From positions 1-10,865 of the forward strand of contig JAGHTH010000030.1 in NCBI GenBank assembly GCA_018065365.1: a DNA stretch of 10,865 nucleotides, given 5' to 3'. The notes under the pieces are model-generated. The model was not told the DNA's origin, ran no database searches, and was given only the letters and a program-made list of their open reading frames with translations. Position numbers and translations under genes: made by a program. The DNA is from Candidatus Coliplasma caballi (GTDB lineage Bacteria; Bacillota; Clostridia; Oscillospirales; CAG-382). Shown here one piece after another: positions 1 through 6,103 of this stretch. The first letter of the stretch is position 1, and every line of letters starts with the position of its first letter.

Positions 1-171
1 CGCGTACTCCTTCCACCGCTGACGCGGTCCCCCTACCTACACGCCTACGGCGTCGGGAGGGAGGCAAAAACAGCCGGGACTGCAACGATCTTTACCTACG
101 ACAAAGCTGGCAAAATTTGGAAGGAAACCGAATGTTTTTTTGAAGACTTGATTACTGATTGGAGAAAATAA
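1..171 (+). CDS. C-terminal end of an unidentified protein (5'-truncated), possible RHS toxin tip
   Basis: The frame is open from the window edge to TAA at 169-171, giving 56 residues with no start in view. The last 34 residues (from about position 67) look like real protein: mixed hydrophobic and charged, with a run TATIFTYDKAGKIWKE followed by CFFEDLITDWRK. The first 22 residues come from a GC-rich palindromic stretch and are much less protein-like. The stop codon shares a base with the ATG of the next gene (TAATG), the tight coupling typical of a toxin tip followed by its immunity gene. With an RHS core remnant just downstream, I infer this is the end of a toxin or of another immunity protein. 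The ending pattern (aromatic, D, then FEDLI) also vaguely recalls SUKH/SMI1-type immunity proteins. Function is not established. Confidence 0.45.
   Translation, partial: RVLLPPLTRSPYLHAYGVGREAKTAGTATIFTYDKAGKIWKETECFFEDLITDWRK
13..64. repeat. GC-rich double-palindrome element at window edge
   Basis: Two adjacent stem-loops are visible. ACCGC/GCGGT (15-19 and 24-28) has loop TGAC. ACGCC/GGCGT (41-45 and 49-53) is flanked by a pyrimidine-rich CCCCCTACCT arm and a purine-rich GGGAGGGAGG arm that pair imperfectly. The block is far more GC-rich than the AT-rich sequence that follows from about 66. It resembles the short dispersed palindromes seen in many Clostridia genomes, but copy number cannot be judged here. 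It stays open in the frame that ends at 171. Confidence 0.45.
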
Positions 172-548
172 TGAATTTGACAGAGAAAAAATTGCCGGAA
201 CTGGGTGGAAGCATAGTGCTATATTTCCCCAAAGAGATTCCAAAAGCCAAAATCACAGAGTTGTTTAAGAGCCCGATTGACATGCGGATCTTTGATGATG
301 AAGTCGAAATAACCTACAAAGAACTGAAAAAATTCTACTCTTGGGAAGTAAACGATTTACTGACATCGTTGTTTTCTTTGTGTGATCTGGATGTTTTATT
401 AAATGCTCGAACGAATATGAACGCCAAAATCTTGGTAGATATAGTCTTTTATCATTACAACGATATCTACCCGGCATTGTTGTTTGAGGGAGATAATATG
501 GAAATCATTCATAAACTTCACGCAGATATTTCGATAGATCCGTATTGA
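171..548 (+). CDS. Small AT-rich protein, candidate immunity protein of a polymorphic-toxin locus
   Basis: This encodes 125 residues. I chose ATG at 171 because GGAG lies at 161-164 with a six-base spacer; a TTG at 159 in the same frame would sit on top of that site. The product is acidic and probably cytoplasmic, with no signal peptide or membrane segment. It opens MNLTEKKLPELGGSIVLYFP, is rich in Leu, Ile and Asp, and ends HADISIDPY. I do not recognise a named family. Support for an immunity role is contextual: small acidic protein, base composition clearly more AT-rich than every other gene here, start overlapping the stop of the preceding frame, and an RHS core fragment 10 bases downstream. 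Horizontal acquisition is likely. A plain hypothetical protein unrelated to toxins remains possible. Confidence 0.7.
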   Translation: MNLTEKKLPELGGSIVLYFPKEIPKAKITELFKSPIDMRIFDDEVEITYKELKKFYSWEVNDLLTSLFSLCDLDVLLNARTNMNAKILVDIVFYHYNDIYPALLFEGDNMEIIHKLHADISIDPY

Positions 549-558
549 AGCCAACTAA

Positions 559-666
559 GTGTTAAGTGGCTATTATTTCTATGATTACTACCAGAAAAAC
601 ATTCAAGGCGATATCATCCGCATTTGCAACGCAGGCGGCAAGGTCCTTTCCGTCGTGTGTCAATAA
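559..666 (+). pseudogene. RHS/YD-repeat core remnant (orphan fragment)
   Basis: This frame is too short to be called as a gene. It is open from just after TAA at 556-558 to TAA at 664-666 and reads ...GYYFYDYYQKNIQGDIIRI then CNAGGKVLSVVCQ. The block Y-Y-x-K-N-x-Q-G-D-I-x-x-I-x-x-x-x-G-x-V is the conserved end of the RHS/YD-repeat core of WapA/Rhs-type toxins, where it normally continues into a YDAWG-like motif before the variable toxin tip. Here it stops before that motif, and no start codon or ribosome binding site is convincing. It is therefore best read as a displaced or degraded core fragment of the kind that separates orphan toxin/immunity modules at the 3' end of Rhs loci. The base composition is closer to the chromosome than to the gene just upstream. 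Confidence 0.72.
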
Positions 667-671
667 AAAAC

Positions 672-723
672 ACAAGCGATTATTCCATGCTTTTCGCATC
701 GGATAACCGCTTGTTTCTTTTTT
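672..723. terminator. Bidirectional terminator between RHS remnant and S66 peptidase gene
   Basis: The arms ACAAGCGATTAT (672-683) and ATAACCGCTTGT (703-714) pair with one mismatch. The loop contains a second small hairpin, ATGC/GCAT (687-690 and 696-699). On the plus strand the stem runs into TTTCTTTTTT; on the minus strand it runs into TGTTTTTTATT. It can therefore end both the plus-strand toxin-locus transcript and the minus-strand three-gene operon. Confidence 0.75.
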
Positions 724-755
724 GCGTGATAGATTTTTGTGAGGGGCGCAAAGCG

Positions 756-1727
756 TTATTCCAGAATCACGCTTTTCTTTTCCGCGTCGAGCGTTACGGT
801 CGCGCCGATCGGGAGCGTGAGCATTGGGTGGGTGTGGCAGCAGTCGAAATCTGCCAATATCGGTTTGTCGAACCCGTCGCCGAGTACCTCCAAAAGCACT
901 TCGTAGGGTTTTCTGCCGGTGCCGAGGTCGTCGTACAATTCGTGCTTGCCGAGCAGAATGCCGCCGATCTTGTCGAATACGCCGGCGTTTTTCAACAGGG
1001 AAAGCGAACGCTCGATGACGCAGGCGTCTTTTAAGGAATCTTCGATCAGCAGCACGTCGCCGTCCCCAATCTCCGGCATATACGGCGTGCCGAAAAAGCC
1101 CTCCAACGTGTTGAGGTTGCCGCCGATCAGCCGTCCGCGCACTTTGCCGGGACGCACGCAAAGCCATTCGTTCGGGCGCTGTTCTTTCGCGCGGGTCTGC
1201 TCTGCCCAGTTCAGTTTTTCATCCGTCCAGTAAGGCGGGGTGGGGAGTACAAACGGGCGTGAAACGGGGTGCAGTACGATTTTGTCGAAATAGTCAAAGG
1301 TCAGATCGACAAACGGCGGGAACTCTCCGAATGACGCGGCAAGCGCCGGGCCGTAGTAGGTTTTCACGCCGGTTTTCGCGTACAGAGCGAGCAGGAGCGC
1401 CGTCGCGTCGGAATAGCCGACGACGGTTTTGGGGTGGGCGCGGAAATATTCGTAGTCCACGTAGGGCAGGATCGCGTTGGTGTTGTTGCCGCCGATCGCC
1501 GCCATTAAGATCTGCACCTCGTCGTCGTGCAAAAGGGCGTTGAACTCGTCGGCGCGTTCTCTGATCGAGCCGGAACGGTAGAAATCGCGCTTGCCGTACA
1601 GGGCGCCGTCTTTGACGCGGAGACCTTTGCTTTCTAAATATTGCCTGCCGCGTTCGTAACGGACGGGCACCGTCGCCGCGATCGGCGACGACGGGGAGAA
1701 CACCCCGATCGTGATGGGAGAAGTCAT
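756..1727 (-). CDS. S66 family serine peptidase (LD-carboxypeptidase / MccF-like)
   Basis: This encodes 323 residues and is cytoplasmic, with no signal peptide. S66 enzymes cleave after an L-amino acid at an L,D- or amide bond: LdcA trims murein tetrapeptides and MccF cuts microcin C and related aminoacyl-nucleotides. The nucleophile is Ser106 in VVGYSDATA. Candidate triad partners are Glu229 in LLIEDS and His298 in CCHTHPMLTLPIG, whose spacing to LP-G matches the family. GGNNTN (79-84) and GGNLNTL (202-208) are further family blocks. Trp174 (LNWAEQ) and Trp188 (PNEW) sit in the loop where MccF-type members carry nucleobase-stacking tryptophans, so I lean to the MccF-like branch over true LdcA; this is an inference. 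The start at 1727 has GGAGGT five to six bases upstream. An in-frame ATG at 1748 overlaps the upstream stop but has no such site. It is last in the operon. Confidence 0.9.
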   Translation of the reverse strand: MTSPITIGVFSPSSPIAATVPVRYERGRQYLESKGLRVKDGALYGKRDFYRSGSIRERADEFNALLHDDEVQILMAAIGGNNTNAILPYVDYEYFRAHPKTVVGYSDATALLLALYAKTGVKTYYGPALAASFGEFPPFVDLTFDYFDKIVLHPVSRPFVLPTPPYWTDEKLNWAEQTRAKEQRPNEWLCVRPGKVRGRLIGGNLNTLEGFFGTPYMPEIGDGDVLLIEDSLKDACVIERSLSLLKNAGVFDKIGGILLGKHELYDDLGTGRKPYEVLLEVLGDGFDKPILADFDCCHTHPMLTLPIGATVTLDAEKKSVILE

Positions 1728-1744
1728 AGGGTACCTCCGAAAAA

Positions 1745-3310
1745 TCATTTCGTAACGATCTGCTCGGCGACTTTGATGCCGTCGATCGCGGCGGAAAGGA
1801 TGCCGCCGGCATAGCCCGCGCCCTCGCCGCAGGGGTAAAGTCCGCGCAGGTCGGATTGCAGGGTCTCGCCGCGCAGGACGCGGACGGGAGAGGTCGTGCG
1901 GCTCTCGACGCCGGTCAGCACCGCGTCGGGCGAATCGTAACCGGCGAGCATTCTGCCGAGTTTGGGAAGCGCGTCTTCAAACGCAACGCTTACGAAACCG
2001 GGCAGCAGTTCGTGCAGGTCGGAGCCGGTAACGCCGCGCGGATAGGTCGGGCGCACGCTGCCGAACGCGGTCGTTTTTCGGTGCGCAAGGTAGTCGCCGA
2101 CGGTCTGCGCCGGGGCTTTGTGATTGCCGCCGCCCAGCCGGAACGCCGCTTTTTCGAGTTCTTTTTGGAATCGGACGCCTGAAAGCAGGTCGTCTTCCAG
2201 GTCTTCCGGACGCACCTCGCACAGCAATGCCGCGTTGGCGTTCTCGCCGTCGCGCGCGTGGTAGCTCATGCCGTTGGTAACGACGCCGTCTTCGTCGGAA
2301 GCCGCCGCCATGACCACTCCGCCGGGACACATACAGAACGTATAGACCGTTCTGCCGTTTTCGGTATGGCAGACCAGCTTGTAATCGGCGGGCGGGAATT
2401 TGTCCGCCGCTTTGCCGTACTGCGACGCGTCGATCATCCGCTGTTTGTGTTCGATGCGGACACCGACCGAAAAGGGTTTCTTTTCCATCGGAACGCCGGT
2501 ATCGTGAAGCAGCGCAAAGGTGTCCCGCGCGGAATGACCGACCGCCAGAACGACGGTGTCCGTCGGGATCGTTTCGCCGCTTTCGGTCCGCACGCCCGTG
2601 ATCGCGCCGTTTTCGGTCAGGAAGCCGGTCAGTTTGGTGTGAAACCGCACTTCGCCGCCGCGACGTAAGATTTCTTCCCGCATCGTCTTGATGACGGAAC
2701 GCAGAACGTCGGTGCCGACGTGTGGCTTGTTTAACCACAGGATTTCTTCGGGCGCGCCCGCTTTGACGAACTGTTCCAGCACGAACGTGCCGCGGTAGGA
2801 CTTTTCTTTGACCAGGGAGTTCAGTTTTCCGTCCGAAAAGGCGCCTGCGCCGCCCTCGCCGAACTGCACGTTGCATTCGGGATCGAGCGTGCCGGTTTTG
2901 CAGAACGCTTCCACTTTCGCGGTGCGTTCGTCAACGTCGCCGCCACGTTCCAGCACGATCGGCGCGAATCCGCTCCGCGCCAGCATCAGCGCGCAAAAAA
3001 TACCCGCCGGCCCGAAGCCGACGACCACGGGGCGCTGTTTCGGGAAATGGGACGGGGCGGGAAAGCGATAGGGCGCGGGAACTTCCGCGCGCTCCAAAAA
3101 ATTCCCGAAGCGGCGCAGAAGCGCCGCCTCGGTCTTTCGGTCTGCAAAGGTCAGGTCTGCCGTCCAGACGAACACGGGGACCTTTCGCGCATCGACGGAA
3201 CGCTTTCGCGGTGTCAGCGTGAACGCGCTTTCGGGGACGCGGAGTTTTTCCGCGACCGCTTTTTTGAGATCGGTCTGTTCGGGAGGCAGTTTGATCGTAA
3301 CGCGGAGCAT
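1745..3310 (-). CDS. FAD-dependent dehydrogenase (COG2509 type)
   Basis: This encodes 521 residues, the normal size for this family of uncharacterised flavin oxidoreductases. Residues 1-85 are the family's small N-terminal alpha/beta domain. The FAD-binding Rossmann motif is at 96-123 (VVGFGPAGIF...VLERG), and the family block QFGEGGAGAFSDGKLNS is at 149-165. A second nucleotide-contact region (TVVLAVGHSARDTF) and a C-terminal flavin-closing motif, LYPCGEGAGYAGGILSAAID, follow. The substrate is unknown, and a cytoplasmic location is expected. The start ATG lies three bases after the stop of the DUF4434 gene with no clear Shine-Dalgarno, so translation is probably coupled to that gene. The stop lies 17 bases before the S66 peptidase start. 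Nothing in the sequence ties its chemistry to either neighbour. Confidence 0.9.
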   Translation of the reverse strand: MLRVTIKLPPEQTDLKKAVAEKLRVPESAFTLTPRKRSVDARKVPVFVWTADLTFADRKTEAALLRRFGNFLERAEVPAPYRFPAPSHFPKQRPVVVGFGPAGIFCALMLARSGFAPIVLERGGDVDERTAKVEAFCKTGTLDPECNVQFGEGGAGAFSDGKLNSLVKEKSYRGTFVLEQFVKAGAPEEILWLNKPHVGTDVLRSVIKTMREEILRRGGEVRFHTKLTGFLTENGAITGVRTESGETIPTDTVVLAVGHSARDTFALLHDTGVPMEKKPFSVGVRIEHKQRMIDASQYGKAADKFPPADYKLVCHTENGRTVYTFCMCPGGVVMAAASDEDGVVTNGMSYHARDGENANAALLCEVRPEDLEDDLLSGVRFQKELEKAAFRLGGGNHKAPAQTVGDYLAHRKTTAFGSVRPTYPRGVTGSDLHELLPGFVSVAFEDALPKLGRMLAGYDSPDAVLTGVESRTTSPVRVLRGETLQSDLRGLYPCGEGAGYAGGILSAAIDGIKVAEQIVTK

Positions 3311-3313
3311 GGC

Positions 3314-4279
3314 TTATTTCGCGTATTTTGCGTTGTGCTCGGCGAGTTCGTTGTAGTAACGGATCGAATCGGGATGTCCGCAGAACGCGATCGTGCCGGG
3401 TTTGTTGAACATTCCCTGGTACTGATAGCAGAGGATCTCGTCAACGTATTCCGCGATGGATTCGATCTGGCGCTCGACGCGTTCCATGGTCGCCGGGCAG
3501 AGTGCGGAGCGATAGACGTCGCCCTCGAACTCGAACACTTCCATATCCGCCCAGAGTTTCGCTTTGCCCGCTTTGTCGTGTGCGGCGCGGAGTGCCTTGT
3601 AGTACGCCTTCGTGTCCTCGGGTTTGGACTTGCGGACACCGATCTCGTCCTGGTATGCGATGACGTCCACGTCAAGCGCTTTGAGCTGCTCCACGTATTC
3701 GTCGTCGGCAACCAGAATGTTGGTGCCGTAGGGAGCGATCAGCGTTTTGGTGTTCGGCGCGATCTCGTGCGCGTGTGCGGAATATTTGTTGACGTAGTCG
3801 ATGAACGCGGGGAGGAAATGTCCCGCGATGCAGGTCTCGTCCGGGAAATACCAGCCGTAGAACGACGGGTGCTTGCCGTACAGCGCCCAAAGTTCGTCCA
3901 TTGCTTTGAAAGCGCGGGCGGTTACTTCGGGGGAGGTCATGTTGCCGAGCGTGTCCGTCCAGAGACCGTAGAAGCCGCAGGACATGAACACTTTGATGCC
4001 GTTTCGGTCCGCAGCGGAAAGCAGCGCTTCGATCGGTGCTTTGCACGCCATATCGGCGAACGGGTAGATGTCGGTGGGATAGTATGCTTCCGCGTGGTCG
4101 GGGTACTGGATGCCGGTGTCCATCAGCACGATGTATTTCATACCGACGGACGCGATCTCATCGACCTTTGCTTCCCACTGTTCTGCGGAGAAGCCGCGCA
4201 CGATGGGGTTCCAATACTTGCCTTCGGGAATGTTGTGGTGCCAGAATTCAAACCAGGTTCCTGTAATGGGCTTTTGCAT
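3314..4279 (-). CDS. DUF4434 TIM-barrel-like protein, putative glycoside hydrolase
   Basis: This encodes 321 residues and has no signal peptide. The N-terminus ITGTWFEFWHHN, the segment VGMKYIVLMDTG, the strand-end motif YGWYFPDET and the later VIAYQDEIGV are the landmarks I associate with DUF4434, a family related to glycoside hydrolase barrels. The acidic residues in FPDE, YQDE and ADMEVFEFEGD are candidates for catalysis. No substrate can be named. I start at ATG 4279 because AAAGGAA lies eight bases upstream and the likely transcription start (about 4306) lies downstream of the more distal in-frame ATG at 4324, which therefore cannot be used. It is the first gene of the operon with the FAD dehydrogenase and S66 peptidase, and is divergent from the dockerin esterase. 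A role in intracellular handling of polysaccharide fragments is plausible but inferred. Confidence 0.82.
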   Translation of the reverse strand: MQKPITGTWFEFWHHNIPEGKYWNPIVRGFSAEQWEAKVDEIASVGMKYIVLMDTGIQYPDHAEAYYPTDIYPFADMACKAPIEALLSAADRNGIKVFMSCGFYGLWTDTLGNMTSPEVTARAFKAMDELWALYGKHPSFYGWYFPDETCIAGHFLPAFIDYVNKYSAHAHEIAPNTKTLIAPYGTNILVADDEYVEQLKALDVDVIAYQDEIGVRKSKPEDTKAYYKALRAAHDKAGKAKLWADMEVFEFEGDVYRSALCPATMERVERQIESIAEYVDEILCYQYQGMFNKPGTIAFCGHPDSIRYYNELAEHNAKYAK

Positions 4280-4312
4280 GATCAAGATTCCTTTCTCGGT
4301 GCCTTTTTTCTT

Positions 4313-4340
4313 ATTGTACCACAAGTCAGAAAATTTGCAA
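4313..4340 (-). promoter_or_regulatory. Promoter of DUF4434-FAD-S66 operon
   Basis: On the minus strand, TTGCAA (4335-4340), a 16-base spacer and TACAAT (4313-4318) form a sigma-A type promoter. TGG directly before the -10 gives an extended -10 element. The predicted transcription start is near 4306, about 27 bases before the ATG at 4279. Confidence 0.7.
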
Positions 4341-4361
4341 GGGCTTTTTTGCCTTTTCGGG

Positions 4362-4390
4362 TTGAAAAATTCCTTTTTTCGTGCTAAAAT
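4362..4390 (+). promoter_or_regulatory. Promoter of the dockerin-esterase gene
   Basis: TTGAAA (4362-4367), a 17-base spacer and TAAAAT (4385-4390) form the promoter, with TGC before the -10 as an extended element. The predicted start is near 4397, leaving a leader of about 27 bases that carries GGAGAGGGG (4406-4414) nine bases before ATG 4424. The -35 boxes of this and the divergent promoter are only 21 bases apart, so the two could compete or be co-regulated. Confidence 0.72.
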
Positions 4391-4423
4391 GGAAGAAAGA
4401 ACAACGGAGAGGGGTATTTTTGG

Positions 4424-5272
4424 ATGAAACGAATTTTGAAAACGGTCTGCGTACTGCTCGCGGCGGTGCTGCTTGGGGCGGCGTGTCTTCCCGCGGCGGC
4501 GCTTGACGAGGACGACAAAGTGATCGTGGCGTTCGGCGACAGCATTACGGCTTCGGGGGCGTGGTTTTCCGAGGCCGAAAAGGAATTCGGCATCAAGGTC
4601 ATCAACAAAGGCGTCGGCGGTGAAAACAGTTCCGACGGCAGAAAGCGGCTTTCAAACGTTCTCGCGGCCAAGCCCGACGTCGTGGTGCTGTCGTTCGGGA
4701 TGAACGACGCGGCGCTGGATATGGCGAAATACGTTCCGCTGAAAACTTACAAAGAAAACATGGAGTACATGGTCGATGAGATGCAGAAACGCGGCATCAA
4801 GGTCATTCTGCTGATCGTCAATCCGATCGGCGAAACGCCGTACTATACCCGCCACGACAAAACGGTATTTGAGCCCTACGGCGGCGCGAACGCGTTCTTC
4901 TTTCAGTACGTGAAAGCAGGGCGCGTGCTGGCAAAGAAAAAGCATCTGACGCTGATCGATATGTATCAGCCGTTATACGACACGGGCAAGTGGAACGATT
5001 ACCTTTCCGACGGCGTGCATCCGAACAAAAAAGGGTACGCGATGTTCGCGGAAGCGTTCAAGCAGGCGTTGTACCGCTTGGATCTCGGCGACGTCAACGG
5101 GGACGGCGTTCTGGACGCGTTCGATTACATGATGGCCAAGGCGGCGGTGCTCGGGACCTACGATACGGGCAAGCGGCGCGTTTACGCGGACGCGAATGAA
5201 GACGGCGTTCTGGACGCGTTCGATTACATGTTGATCAAGTTGGTCGTGATGGGGCAATATGCGCTTCGTTGA
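4424..5272 (+). CDS. Secreted SGNH/GDSL hydrolase with C-terminal type I dockerin
   Basis: This encodes 282 residues. Residues 1-26 are a signal peptide (MKRILK, hydrophobic core, then AAA before LDEDD). The SGNH blocks are complete: FGDSIT with nucleophile Ser40, GVGGEN with oxyanion Gly65, GMND with Asn94, and SDGVHP with Asp196 and His199. Such enzymes typically remove acetyl or other acyl groups from polysaccharides. Residues about 222-279 are a dockerin with two calcium loops, DVNGDGVLDAFD and DANEDGVLDAFD, each followed by a helix (DYMM..., DYML...). This predicts attachment to a cohesin-bearing scaffold outside the cell. The two loops share Ala-Phe at the positions that normally dictate cohesin choice. 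The gene is monocistronic, divergent from DUF4434 and ended by a strong hairpin. Catalytic class is sure; the exact substrate is not. Confidence 0.93.
   Translation: MKRILKTVCVLLAAVLLGAACLPAAALDEDDKVIVAFGDSITASGAWFSEAEKEFGIKVINKGVGGENSSDGRKRLSNVLAAKPDVVVLSFGMNDAALDMAKYVPLKTYKENMEYMVDEMQKRGIKVILLIVNPIGETPYYTRHDKTVFEPYGGANAFFFQYVKAGRVLAKKKHLTLIDMYQPLYDTGKWNDYLSDGVHPNKKGYAMFAEAFKQALYRLDLGDVNGDGVLDAFDYMMAKAAVLGTYDTGKRRVYADANEDGVLDAFDYMLIKLVVMGQYALR
5102..5230 (+). repeat. 30-base exact direct repeat inside the dockerin, period 99 bases
   Basis: Positions 5102-5131 and 5201-5230 are identical over 30 bases, offset by exactly 33 codons. They encode the second half of each calcium loop and the start of the helix (DGVLDAFDYM). 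Sequence immediately either side differs. Confidence 0.95.
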
Positions 5273-5297
5273 GGAAAAAGGGAATAAAGAAAAAAAG

Positions 5298-5334
5298 AAA
5301 AGGAGAAAAGCCAAAATCGGATTTTCTCCTTTTT
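5298..5334. terminator. Bidirectional terminator between dockerin esterase and lipoprotein
   Basis: The perfect 12-base arms AAAAGGAGAAAA (5298-5309) and TTTTCTCCTTTT (5322-5333) enclose a 12-base loop. The arm itself supplies the T-run on the plus strand; on the minus strand the stem is followed by a CTTTTTTTCTTT tract. It sits between two convergent genes and serves both. Confidence 0.82.
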
Positions 5335-5350
5335 CGTTGTGTTTCGATCG

Positions 5351-6100
5351 TCAGAAAATCGAGCGGATCGCGGCGCGGGCGCTTTCTTCGTTTTCCGAAA
5401 CGGCGGCAACGATCGTGCAGCTGCCGGTATGTGCCAAAAACCACTCGAACGTGATCTTTCCGTCGTGGCGGACGCACAGGACGGAACGGTTTTCGCCGGC
5501 AAAGCGGATGCTTACGACCGACAGTTCCGACGGATCGTACAGAATGGCGAGGCGGGCTTTCATTTCTTCCGCCAACAGCGCTTCGGTCAGTCCGGACAGC
5601 CCTTCTTCCAAAGAAACGTTTCTGACCGTCAGCGTCGTGCCGTCGGTGCAAACGGCGGAGAAGGGATCCCCGTCCGTGCGCGTCCAGCTTTCGTCCAACG
5701 CGAGAAAACGGGTTTCGTCCAGCGCGTAAAGCAGCGCGTCTGCCGGTACGCTCTGTTCTTCCGGCTCGGAGGAATCGTCTGTCGGCTCGCTCGTTCCGGG
5801 ATCGGAAACTTCGGTCGGCGCGGAACTTTCTTCCGGCGGCTCGCTGTGCGCGGGCTCGGAACTTTCCGCGGGCGCGCGGCTCTGTTCGGAACGACTTGCG
5901 TCCTCGGGCAAACTGATCTCTCCAAACGAGAAAGTTCCCTCGCTGATGTCAATATCGGAATATTCGGTCGCAGGATCGGAATGGACGGCGGGGCCGTACG
6001 AGCGTTCGGAAGATTCGCTTCCCGGCTCGTCTTCGCCGCATCCCGCGAGAAACGCGGCGGTCAACAGCAGCGCCGCGGCGGGCAGGATCCATTTACGCAT
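5351..6100 (-). CDS. Lipoprotein with Ser/Glu/Pro-rich linker, function unknown
   Basis: This encodes 249 residues. The N-terminus MRKWILPAAALLLTAAFLAGC is a lipoprotein signal with lipobox LAGC and acylated Cys21. Residues about 22-123 are low-complexity, rich in Ser, Glu, Pro and Asp, and should act as a flexible acidic spacer on the cell surface. Residues about 124-249 look folded. They start LLYALDETRFLALDESW, pass through a basic strand-rich middle and end with a helix, ESARAAIRSIF. The overall pattern recalls the PsbP/DcrB-like lipoprotein fold, but that is a weak impression. The start lies three bases after the stop of the NYN gene, with a GGGGGC stretch (overlapping that gene's end) nine bases upstream as a possible ribosome site, so the two are translationally coupled. 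No partner or ligand is suggested by the sequence. Confidence 0.85.
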   Translation of the reverse strand: MRKWILPAAALLLTAAFLAGCGEDEPGSESSERSYGPAVHSDPATEYSDIDISEGTFSFGEISLPEDASRSEQSRAPAESSEPAHSEPPEESSAPTEVSDPGTSEPTDDSSEPEEQSVPADALLYALDETRFLALDESWTRTDGDPFSAVCTDGTTLTVRNVSLEEGLSGLTEALLAEEMKARLAILYDPSELSVVSIRFAGENRSVLCVRHDGKITFEWFLAHTGSCTIVAAVSENEESARAAIRSIF

Positions 6101-6103
6101 TTC

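Noticed and set aside
550..570. Imperfect hairpin (GCCAACTAA / TTAAGTGGC) right after the 125-residue gene, considered as a terminator
   Set aside because: It needs a bulge in each arm, the T-run after it is broken (TATTATTTC), and it overlaps the RHS remnant frame. The far better hairpin at 672-723 explains termination.
562..1167. Minus-strand open frame of 201 codons
   Set aside because: It overlaps the S66 peptidase in another frame and crosses the terminator hairpin. The composition is Arg-rich noise.
3047..4387. Plus-strand open frame of 446 codons
   Set aside because: It spans the 3' end of the DUF4434 gene, its whole body and the start of the FAD gene on the other strand. No family resemblance; a mirror frame of GC-rich genes.
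4424..4490. Possible lipobox (LLGAAC, Cys21) in the dockerin esterase
   Set aside because: Residues before the Cys do not fit a good lipobox, and an AAA-LD signal peptidase I site follows at 26/27, which suits a dockerin-borne scaffold component.
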